A stretch of DNA of 64,000 bases, taken from assembly GCA_027943335.1 (NCBI GenBank), contig BSBK01001869.1, positions 2,176,501-2,240,500 on the forward strand, read 5' to 3'. Under the pieces are notes generated by a model, which was given only the letters and a program-made list of their open reading frames with translations, had not been told where the DNA came from and ran no database searches. The stretch is from Chamaecyparis obtusa (lineage: Eukaryota > Streptophyta > Pinopsida > Cupressales > Cupressaceae). Both the position numbers and the translations under genes were made by a program. This document shows positions 10,992 through 20,636 of this stretch, piece by piece. How positions within the stretch are numbered: the first letter of the stretch is position 1; each line of letters begins with the position of its first letter.

Positions 10992-12603
10992 TATTGGTCC
11001 ATTTTCCTATCAATGCAAAATTCTTTGAAAATGGCTTGTTCCCTGCAAGTGTTTTGTAATGTTGTCTCACCCTGCCTGTGATCACACTTTTATCTTATGA
11101 TGAAAATCTATGAGGTTTTATGATATGCACCCTTATCCCTATGCTCTTTATGGTGTCACCTAGCTCTAGTCCAGATCGCATAAGCTAATTCATAAAACCC
11201 AGAGAGTTATTCAATTTTTAGGGTCTGCAAGAAACAATTTCAAAATCTGCCTAAGTGTCGAAAACCCATAATGTTTTTGGAAATCCTGGATGTTTTTGAT
11301 CTTTCACCGAAAACCCTGTGTGTTTCAATCTTGCATTTCTTCTCTTCTATTGGCACTCCTTGTTCATTGGTCTTAAGTGCGCAAGTGCCATGGTTGGTGG
11401 GGCCAGATTCTTCAAGTGGCAGAGGAAGGAGATCGATGGTCGGCGTGTGATTGCATGGAATATTCTCACCCCATGTGATCATGCCTCTACCGTTGATTTT
11501 GTTTATTTCAAGAATTTCTTCAGTGGTGGTCCCGATGTCAGAAGGGAGGTGAAGGTGTGTGTTTTCATTGGTTGTCGCATGATCGCATGTCAGGAATTTC
11601 TAACATGCGACCATGTGACCGGTTGACACCAATCCCAGCGGGCCTATTGGCTGGGGCCTGACAGATGTTTAACAGGCAACAAAGATCGGTGGTTGTTGCT
11701 ACATCACTGAGGAAAGATGAGGCCCTTTTAACCATGTGCTTTAATGAGAGTCGTTGATGCAAAATGAAGGTAAATTGCTTGGTGTGGTCATTTGTCAGGT
11801 TTGACCTCCATGGCGGTGTTTCATTGGTTATGTCAGTGCACAGTGGAGTGTTGTCAGTAGGACCGGTCTTCTTGGCATTCAGGCAGATTAAAGTTTGGTT
11901 TAATCTTGTGGCTATCGTTATACCATTAATCAAACATGCTCAACCTTTAATGCAACCGTATAGCGATAGTCATTGATTCTCATAAGGAAAGCAGGTGGGT
12001 CCATTGACACGTATGCACAGTTGGCACTATTTGATTCATCCATGTATTTGCACAGTGGCTTGTTGTCAGTGGGACCTAGTTTTTGGATGTGTCAGTGGGT
12101 CATGATCCTGTCAGTTAATCGATGGACGGCGTATAATCTCATCAAGTGTGTCAGAGGCTTAAGATTTTGTGATGGCCATCGATCTTCCTGTGTGGGCTTA
12201 GTTGAATTTCTCGGTGTCTTTGGCAGTTGTGATAAAATGTTTAGCGGCCTAACAAACTTTCTTCTTGTTCCCTAGTTTGCGTAATGTTTTGGTGGTGCCC
12301 CAGTTTATTTGGCGATTCAGCGAATAGTGGTTGTGTGATCGCTAAGTTTTTTAGCGATGGTGGAAAGTATTTCGTGAATTGGTGAAAGTTCTTCGGTCGC
12401 TAGTTCGCTATATAAAATGGGGCCTCTTGGTCGGTGATGTGCTCAGTTCTGATTGGCCGGCAGATGACAGGGTGGCATTGACATGGAGGCTTGTCGCGTG
12501 TTCACATAGCCCAATTTTTGGCTATGCGATCATGCGACCACTGTTGGCATCGTGATTGCGGAGTTGGGCAGGTCCACGATGCCTGTGTTGCTGACATGCT
12601 AGT
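10992..12603 (+). repeat. 3' LTR of A, left part (before T2)
   Basis: Homologous to 5866-7476. It is cut by T2 exactly at CTAGT (12599-12603), which is duplicated at 18424-18428. About 8-10% divergence from the 5' LTR, mostly transitions. Confidence 0.85.
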
Positions 12604-12836
12604 TGTAATACCCCAAAAATGGGCTATAAGTTCATTAATCTCCTACATCGACAATTCGAATGAAATTGACATCAAAGTCCTAACCTAAGGCACATCTAAC
12701 ATCATCGAATCATAATTGATTATCTTAAATTCTGCATCAGGGAATATTCCTAGTAATATTCCTAATTATCTTAATTATCTTTAATTTAATGATTATTTGG
12801 CGATAAATCACATTTATCCTAAGTTTGATTAATTGA
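12604..12836 (+). repeat. 5' LTR remnant of T2
   Basis: The first 233 bp of the LTR, matching 17208-17440 with three differences (A/C, T/C and A/G). It breaks off after GATTAATTGA. The rest of the LTR, including its TATA box, is deleted. Confidence 0.93.
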
Positions 12837-12839
12837 TAA

Positions 12840-14754
12840 ATATCTCCTAAGTAAAGCTTCCCTCACAGGTAGACTAGCTAAATGGGTCATGCTCTTGAGC
12901 GAATTTGACATTGAATATGTTGAAAGAAAAGCTATCAAAGGATAGGTCATTGTTGATCAATTAGCTGAAGCACCACTGTTTGATGATACACCCATGCAAA
13001 TGGAATTTCCCGATTCCTCTATCATGCACCTCTCTTCTAGAGCATGGCGGTTATTCTTTGATGGCTCCTACACACAGAATGGATCTGGAGCAGGCATATT
13101 GTTCATCACTCCTCAAGGATACTCGATACCCAAAGCATTCAGATTAAAGTTTCCTTGCACAAACAATATTGCTGAATATGAGGCACTTCTCAATGGTATG
13201 AAAATGGCAATATAGTGGAGAGTTACAGAGATGCACATTCATGGAGACTCACAACTGGTTATCCACCAAGTCAATGATAAGTACCAAACCAAAGATGAAA
13301 AGCTCATTCCTTACAAGAGAATGGTCGATGATTTAAAGAAATACTTCCTCTTTATCACATTTGAGAAAATACCCAGAACGGAGAATAAGGCTGCTGATGC
13401 AATGGAAACATTATCTACTCTTTTACAACAGCCTGAACATGAACTACGCTACGAGTTCCTGGTGGAAGCCCTATCCTATCCTGCATATGACTCCCCTGAT
13501 ACCCGCATGATCTGCACTGTTGTAGGTTATGACTCATCTCGCTACAAAAATTTATTCTCCTATCTTCACGACCAAATCATCCCTGACTCCTTTAACCATT
13601 TTGAGAAATGAAACCTTATCCAATCCGCATCCCGATATGTCATCATTGGTAATGATCTGTACAAATGAGGTCTAGATGGTACATTTCTTAGATGTTTAGA
13701 ATGGGAAGAGTCTCAACGTGCATTAGAGGAAGTCCACGAGGGTATATGTGGGTCACACTCGAATGGGTTAACGTTAGCTCGAAAACTTATTAGGGCTGGG
13801 TATTATTGGCCTGAAATGGAAAAAGAAGCTATTAAATTTGCTAAAAATTGTCAACAGTGTCAAGTACATGGCAACTTGATTCATGCTCCAGGGAGGGATC
13901 TGATTCCCTTTACTACACAATGGCCTTTTCAACAACTGGCATTTGATCTCATAGGTGCTATCCATCCACACTCTTCTAATGGACATACCCATATAATCAC
14001 AGCTACAGATTATTTTACAAAATGGGTAGAAGCAGTTCCTCTAACACAAGAACCGGGGAAACAGATCTCTATGTTCATCTTGAACTACATCATTTGCAGA
14101 TATGGGATCCCTCACTCTATAATCATAGATAACGGGGGACAATTCAAAAACAAGGACCTAGATGACTTATGTGCCAAGTTCAAAATTACTCAACATTGGT
14201 CATCTATCTACTATCTTAAAGGGAACAGACAAGCTGAGGCTTCAAACAAAAATCTCCTGAAGATCTTGCACAGAACAGTGAATAAAACAGGAAGAGACTG
14301 GCATCTGATGATCAATCCATCTCTTTGGGCATACAGAACTAGTATCAGAATGCCTACAGGGGCTACACCTTTCGCTTTAGTTTATGGGTTTGAAGCGGTA
14401 CTGCCTATTGAGGTTGAAATCCCATCACTCAGAATCAAAATGCATGGACTTGTCACTGATGAAGACTACAGAGTGTCAAGGTTACAAGAACTTGAACTAC
14501 TAGATGAGCGCAGACAAGTAGCGTATGATCATCTCAGAGTGTATCAGAAAAGAATGTCTAGAGGCTACAACAAGAAAGTCAGACATAGAGAATTTCAGGT
14601 TGGCGATCTAGTGTTGAGAGAAAATCCTAAAAATCAATCACATCGAGAACGCAAGGGGAAGTTCAAACCCAATTGGCTGGGTCCCTTTGTAATCACTACT
14701 ACTTTTGGCTCTGGTGCCTATCAACTCTCAACGACTGAAGGAGAACAGCTCTGA
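12840..14754 (+). pseudogene. T2 pol remnant: RNase H end, second RNase H, integrase
   Basis: One frame runs from the deletion junction to 14754 with about four in-frame stops and no frameshift. Domains: the last part of RNase H/connection (GRLAKWVMLLSEFDIEYVE); a second, archaeal-type RNase H (WRLFFDGSYTQNGSGAGI, NNIAEYEAL, HGDSQLVI); the integrase zinc-binding domain (EVHEGICGSHS...CQQCQ); the catalytic core with Asp in LAFDLIGA, Asp in IIDNGGQF and Glu in RQAEASNKN; and a C-terminal domain ending QLSTTEGEQL. Integrase alone is open for 312 codons (13816-14754), the best-preserved coding segment in the window. The final stop is TGA (14752-14754), at the same place as in T1. Confidence 0.92.
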
Positions 14755-14870
14755 GAACCAATCAACGTTCTCCATCTGAAGAAATTCTACGCCTAAGGCA
14801 TTCAGTGCTTGGTAAATGTCCTGAAAAAAATCTTAAAAATTAGAAAAAGTCCTGAAAAAATGAACATCTT

Positions 14871-15085
14871 GGTGAAAACCTAGCAATAGGCGCCTTGATG
14901 ATTCACAAAAAAAAAATTAAAAAAAATAAAAATATCAAAAGTACAAAAAAATTGAAAAAATGAAAAAAATACAAAAAAAATGAAAAAAGAAGAAAAAAGT
15001 GCCTTGGTGAAAACCTGGAAACAGGTGCCTCGGTAGCAAAAATAGAATCTCTACCAAGATGGTGAAAACCTGGCAAACAGGTGCC
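14871..15085 (+). other. Three GGTG-type bulged hairpins (T2)
   Basis: Copies at 14871-14894 (inner stem CCTA/TAGG), 15006-15029 (CCTG/CAGG) and 15061-15085 (CCTG/CAGG), each with GGTG, AAAA and a CGCC or TGCC partner. The stem change CCTG/CAGG to CCTA/TAGG preserves pairing. They are separated by A-rich spacers. Confidence 0.7.
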
Positions 15086-15853
15086 ACTTGTTCCAAAATG
15101 CTCCATCTATCAGCACAATCTTGGTCTTTCCCAGCTTTCAGTCTTGCTTTAGTTTGTACATATCTCCCGGTTTGTTTCTACATATCCTGGTTTCAATAAG
15201 TCGGTCTGTACACCAATCAGCTCAAGCGTCTGTATCCTATCAATGTTCAAATTTGGGGGCAATCAATGTCATATCCTATGGCCTCCAATGTATCTTAAAC
15301 GTGTCATATCTAGCCAGAGTCCTTTGAAGCTTCATGTGAGTCAGTCAGTCAGTCTTGTCTCCAGAAAGGATTTTGCATCTACAACAATCAAACATCAAAA
15401 CTCAACTGAAAACAATCTGTACTTTTCATGCTTTTATCTCCTTGTATGCTTACTGATTCGCATTGAGATTTTTGCATATTGTGTCCCTTCGAGCTCTTCG
15501 ATGATGTCCTTTATAGGATTTAGAGAGTGATGACTGGGGGCATAATCTTTTCTTTGTCTTCTGCTTGTATGTGAAAATCTAACAACTTTGAAAATTCTGG
15601 ATTGAAATGGTGTCCGACTGTAAGAGCCTCTATCTTGAATTGGATGGCCATGCGTACCTCGACCATTGATACCCAGACAATTCAAGGAAGTTTGATCTAA
15701 CTATTGTCTTTTTGAGTAAGTTCTTTCTCCTACTGTGGAACGCAATCTTGCCTAAGGATGTGAACGATAAAGGGTCACTACGGGTAATTCACATTGGATT
15801 TAGAATGATCTCTTGACTGTTTGATGTGTTTCTAATGCAAGGCGTACTCAGGT

Positions 15854-15943
15854 CATCACAACGTTTATGTTTTGATGCTTGTACAAATTGCTATATCAAA
15901 ATGGATATGATATTCAGGTCATCCTAGCGCTTGTGCCTTGGTG
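15854..15943 (+). other. Paired GGTCATC stem-loops (T2)
   Basis: Copies at 15854-15877 and 15920-15943. The first pairs CATCA with TGATG and AAC with GTT around loop GTTTAT. In T1 the corresponding inner stem is GGC/GCC, so both positions changed together. Confidence 0.5.
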
Positions 15944-16787
15944 CTTATATCTAATCCGACATTTCGAAAACAAAATCAATATTCATATATCCATGGTTGT
16001 TTGACCAGTGGGTGTTGTATTGATTCTTACGCATACAAATCGATATTCATATGTCTATGGTTTCATGGCTAGTGGGCATTGTATTGATTTATCTGGTTAC
16101 CAAAAAGTTCAATGATGATAACAAATCGACATATGATCAGTGACTAGGTCCTAGGTCTTAGGTTGCATTTCATATTGCATGCTTCTTTGCATTTTTCATC
16201 TTTGCATGATCTCACAATGGCTAAATGAACTTCAATGCTTAAACAATTCTTCAAATCGCATCTTCAAATCTAACAAGAGTTGAATCTTACATGAAGGTCC
16301 ATCAATGAAATAGCAGGTAGAATCCTTTTTCGGGATCAAAATCAAAATCTGAGATCATTTATCTTATTCACTGCTTGCATAATCAACCTTCAATCATCAC
16401 AGAAATCTAGTATTCAACTTAATTGATTATCTAACATCAAACTATCAAAATTTCAACTTGGTCAACCATGGTCAACTCATGGTCAAACCTAGTCAAACTT
16501 GGTCTTCAGGACCTCCAAACGATGCAGAGTGCATTCTCAAATGTGTTTAACCACTTCTCAAATCAATTAACATGCTTCTGAACTCTCAATGTTGACTTTT
16601 CTTGTCAGATTTTAATTTTAATCCCGAAGGGGGCATGGTATTGCACATCATTCAAAGTCTGTAAATCAAAATTCTATCGATCAAGTCTATCAATATCTTT
16701 CATCAGTGATCAAGACAACAATCACGTCTAGTCGCTGATTCATCAAAAGTCCTCATCGCTTGGGGCAAATCTATCATCACTTGGGGC

Positions 16788-16821
16788 ATATCAGATTCAT
16801 CGATCCATATCAATCTAGTAT
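16788..16821 (+). other. Constant-loop hairpin (T2)
   Basis: Arms ATATCAGATT and AATCTAGTAT pair at 9 of 10 positions around the 14-nt loop CATCGATCCATATC. It is preceded by TTGGGGC, as the T1 copies are preceded by TAGGGGC. Confidence 0.65.
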
Positions 16822-17162
16822 TCTCCTAATCTTGTAAACTGTATCAGTTTTTGCAACCATCAGATCATAGTGTTCTTTCCTTGGTTCTTCGACAACTGAA
16901 GGGTTTGGATGTGATACTTGCTAGTTCTGCTAAGACAATCAAGTCTAGAACGGGTCACTCACTTCTTATCAATCCTAAGGTTTAGAATAAGGTGTTTTGA
17001 CACTTTTTCACAATCATAGGTTCATTTTCTGCTATAGTAAACATTATCTTTGGTCATTCAGGACCTATTATCTCCATATCAATTCAATATCAATCAGCTT
17101 CTATCTCATATCAATTATCAATTTCAAACATTAGTTTCATATCTCTATCAAACACAGACTAT

Positions 17163-17207
17163 CTTTGAACCACTGCGCTTCGCACAGTAATTCAAAGAGG
17201 GGCAAAA
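17163..17207 (+). promoter_or_regulatory. PPT-adjacent hairpin and polypurine tract (T2)
   Basis: CTTTGAA (17163-17169) pairs with TTCAAAG (17191-17197). The second arm runs straight into the polypurine tract AAAGAGGGGCAAAA (17194-17207), which abuts the 3' LTR. The PPT would prime plus-strand synthesis. Confidence 0.75.
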
Positions 17208-18423
17208 TGTAATACCCCAACAATGGGCTATAAGTTCATTAATCTCCTACATCGACAATTCGAATGAAATCGACATCAAAGTCCTAACCTAAGGCACATC
17301 TAACATCATCGAATCATAATTGATTATCTTAAATTCTGCATCGGGGAATATTCCTAGTAATATTCCTAATTATCTTAATTATCTTTAATTTAATGATTAT
17401 TTGGCGATAAATCACATTTATCCTAAGTTTGATTAATTGAATATTTTCATATTTAATTAATTAGATTTAATATTTGCCACTTAATTGTGTAATTAAATTT
17501 AATTCTATCTATTATTAATTGTATTATTTAATTTTGACAATAAATCAAAATTTCTATCTTTAATTGATTAAATTCTTATTTAATTAATTAAAGCATGTTG
17601 TCATTATTTAATAATATAATTTTTAATAAAAGTTTGGTAAAATAGTTAATTAACCCATAAATTAATTATTTTATTTCAAAAATCAGTTGAGTTGAGGATA
17701 AATCACTTTATTTATTTATTTAATTCTTAATTATTATGCATATTCAAAAGAAACAGTTAAACTCCAAATTAGAAAATCAATGCAAGTTATTGACTTTTTG
17801 GAACTCAACATCCTTTTGGAGTTCAAAAAGCTGATCTAAACTCTAATTTGAGTTAAAAAGCTATTTTTGCATGATTTTGAGAATTAACTATCTTTCATGA
17901 TCAGATAACTCAAAAATCAAGTTGAGTTTTATTTGAGTGATTTATGGTTTTTTCCCATGCACCTCCAAAGCCCTGGATTTCTATAAATTAAGGCTTTAGC
18001 TCTTCACAAATCATCTCATGTTTTTGCACAATCACGCTGGAGAATTGGAATTGAAGAATCAAAGCTCTTGCGAATCGACATTTTTGTGAGATCAATCTTA
18101 TTTTTGCATTCATATTTCATATCATTATTAGATTAGCATAGCATATCATTTTTCAATAGCATTCATATCATATCAATTTATCATTCTTATTGCATCATAA
18201 AATATCAAAAATATAGATCAAATTGCATTCAAATCCTTCATTTAGGTGTCGTCTAGGTCACTGATCTCGATTACAATCTGAGAACATTAATCTCGCACCT
18301 ATTAGAAGGCAGTAAATCGCTTGGTTAGATAGCTTTCAATTTTGCATGATTTTGATTATTGCTAACCTCTAATATTTTACTGAGTGTTGTGTCTACAGAT
18401 CAGGTACAATTTTCACACACACA
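17208..18423 (+). repeat. 3' LTR of T2 (1216 bp)
   Basis: Starts TGTAATACCCC and ends CACACACA. TATAAAT at 17982-17988 is the likely core promoter. Complete. Confidence 0.92.
17982..17988 (+). promoter_or_regulatory. TATA box in 3' LTR of T2
   Basis: TATAAAT within TTTCTATAAATTAAGG, about 440 bp from the LTR end. Sequence inference only. Confidence 0.5.
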
Positions 18424-18428
18424 CTAGT

Positions 18429-19871
18429 TTTTGATTGGTTGTTGACTTTTTGAGGGGCCCGTGACTGTTGTGAACTTAAACATAGGCCACTCAATGTGCT
18501 AGGAAAAGGATGAGATCTATGGCCGTGCTTTAAACTTTTGGGGGTGACTGTTGGATTTCAATTTCAAATCTACAGAGGGTTTTCTAGTGACAAGAGGTAC
18601 CAGAATTCAATGCTTTCATGGCCAGATTTGATTGGTTTGGTGGTGCTTGCTATTGCAGTGTGGTCCAGGGTACCATGAGTGTTTGTAGGGATGTTTTTTC
18701 ATGTGGGGAGGATAGTTTGTTGGCTCAAGATGTTTTGATGGTCTAGTCAGACTGATTTTCATGATGAATTTGTGATCCTGGGTACAAATTTGAAGATTTT
18801 CTTGCCGTGAGGATCATGCCTTATTTCTGAAAGGCTGGTGTTGGTTTTCCCTCGAGTGGTTTTTTGAAATTTTGTTGTGGTTAGCCATTGTAACCCTAGC
18901 CCTAGTCACCCTAAGCTTATTGCAATCTCTTTGAGATTCCCAAGGTGGCTAGTGGTATAAATAGTTGACTTTTTGACTGAGTAAGGGTTCAAATTTTAAT
19001 CAGTCCAGAGGTTCTGATTATAGTTAGTTCTAGGGGTTTGTAGCAGGGCTATATCACATTGCATATAAGCTAAATAGAACTTCTTTGCATCTTTTGTAGG
19101 TTATTGAAGTGGTAGTCTCATTTCTGGTATAGACATGTACATGCCTCATCATACTTAATATAACTATTCTCATGCTTTCAAGTGTCTCCTTGGTGTCAGT
19201 CTTATTAGTTTTGGATTTTCTAGTCCATTACATTGGGTTGCCTCTGTATATGTTCTAATATTTAGTTCTTGATCTAGGATCAAGTGAAAGATACTTTGGA
19301 TAGGGCATAGATTCATTAGATTCATCTATAGAAGGATCTTATAAGTAGTGGATGGGCTGGAATAGTTGTATTTATGGCTTTGAGTCTTTGACAGTAGTCG
19401 GTTCATGTTCTATATTTGTTTTTGAGTGCTGCCCAATGGATAATGGCACTAATCAAGGATTAGTACATTTAGTTGAGTCCAATGTTTGATTGGCTCTTGT
19501 CTACCTTCCCTATCCTCATTAATCAAAGACCATTTTAAGTTTTAAGTATTGTTGTTGGTAGTAATACCCTTCACAAGGCCATTTTATACCCAATAGCAAT
19601 TGAGATTCAATGAATGTCTGGTTAACATTTAGTAGTCTCTTGCTATCATCTGCTTTGTTTAATCCAGTCCAAAGTCCTAAAATGCCATAAGTTACTGGAT
19701 TAGGTGGACCCGCCATGGTTTTGTAGAGCCAAAAGTGAAGAGAGAAGTCTTGTCCCTATAGTTGGTCCAGTTGTCTTGCAGAGCTTTCACACTTGGAGCT
19801 AACCACTCCTAACATCAGTCTCAAGGCATATTGGCAGCCCTAAGTGGCGTAAGCATTTTCAAACACCAACA
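18429..19871 (+). repeat. 3' LTR of A, right part (after T2)
   Basis: Homologous to about 7478-8921. It includes a conserved TATAAATAG at 18956-18964 and ends CACCAACA, followed by the GCCCC target copy. Divergence is about 8% near T2 and falls to about 1-4% farther right. Confidence 0.85.
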
Positions 19872-19876
19872 GCCCC

Positions 19877-20636
19877 TTGTTTGTAGAAGAGAGTAGAAAT
19901 ACTCAATTCTCTATAGTTAGTGGGTGAAATAATTGAACATTATTTATTTTGTTTTGGAAATTAAGGAAAAGTTAGGGATATGCTCTTCACCTTTTAGGTG
20001 AACCAAATTCCCAAAAACTTGTTCTTAACTCCATTTCCTTGCTTTACATGAACATTCTAGAACATTAGTGGGCTCGCCTCTCGAGAAATTGCCTTAACGA
20101 GGCCCGTGAGAGGGATAGCCCAAAGTGGGATATGCTTGATTTTGTTGTGAGAATCCAACCCACTATAAAATGAAACACATACATCCTTAATGGGGTGTGT
20201 GACAAAAGGATTTTAAATTTTTGAACTTCCTCAAGTAGTCCTCACAGATTGCTCAAAACTCTGATATACCAATGGTGGGAAGCCCCTTAACATACTTGGG
20301 GGATGAAAGTTTAAGATCCATTTTGAACAGAATCTATATTAAATCCTTTATAAAATATAAAGACCACCTTTTAGAGCCATGTTTACAAACCAAATCTTGT
20401 GCTAGGTAGGTGCTTGATGTTTCTTTTTGTGCAAAACCTATGACAACGTTCTTTCAAATCAAACATTTTGTGTTAAGTGGGTAAAAAGAGACAAGTGAAT
20501 GTGTGATTATTGTGTTTGAAATACATAAACAAGTGATAGAGATATCCATTGAAAATTCAACTTACATTTTTAATCTCTTCAATTTGAAATCAACAATTCT
20601 CGAACCAAGGATCATTCCAAATCAAACCCTTATTGG
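19877..20636 (+). other. H leader, right half
   Basis: Continuation of the H leader after A. No convincing gene. It contains GAGGCCCGTGAGAGGG and a short ORF beginning at 20503 that overlaps the gag start in another frame. The phrase ATGCTCTTCACYTTYTAGGTGAA at about 19980 resembles ATGCTCTTCACTTCTTCTAG at about 5769 on the other side of A. Confidence 0.5.

Larger units (their letters stand above)
14755..17162 (+). other. T2 3' UTR
   Basis: 2.4 kb without a credible gene. In order: three GGTG-type hairpins (14871-14894, 15006-15029, 15061-15085); the phrase TTTGGGGGCAATC at about 15253 and ACTGGGGGCATAATC at about 15533, also seen in H at about 28603; paired GGTCATC stem-loops at 15854-15877 and 15920-15943; AT-rich sequence; one constant-loop hairpin at 16788-16821; and a hairpin leading into the PPT. 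Unlike T1 and H, no antisense ORF is visible. Confidence 0.7.
12604..18423 (+). mobile_element. T2: internally deleted Tat-lineage element
   Basis: Starts TGTAATACCCC, ends TTCACACACACA, and is flanked by CTAGT on both sides (12599-12603 and 18424-18428). The 3' LTR is 1216 bp (17208-18423). Only the first 233 bp of the 5' LTR remain, fused at about 12837 to the end of the first RNase H domain. PBS, gag, protease and most of RT are missing. The 233-bp LTR overlap shows three substitutions and no indel, so T2 looks like the youngest insertion of the nest. Integrase, 3' UTR motifs and PPT are present. Confidence 0.93.
5866..19871 (+). mobile_element. A: large non-autonomous LTR retrotransposon (LARD-like), with T2 nested in its 3' LTR
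   Basis: Two homologous blocks of about 3.06 kb (5866-8921 and 10992-12603 plus 18429-19871) flank an internal region of 2.07 kb. GCCCC directly precedes the left LTR (5861-5865) and directly follows the right LTR (19872-19876): a perfect 5-bp target duplication. A PBS follows the left LTR. The internal region has no gag, protease, RT or integrase, only one acidic ORF, so mobility must have been supplied by another element. The LTRs begin TATTRGTCC rather than TG and end ACA. I could not see a convincing PPT next to 10992; a G run lies farther upstream at about 10769. Confidence 0.82.
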
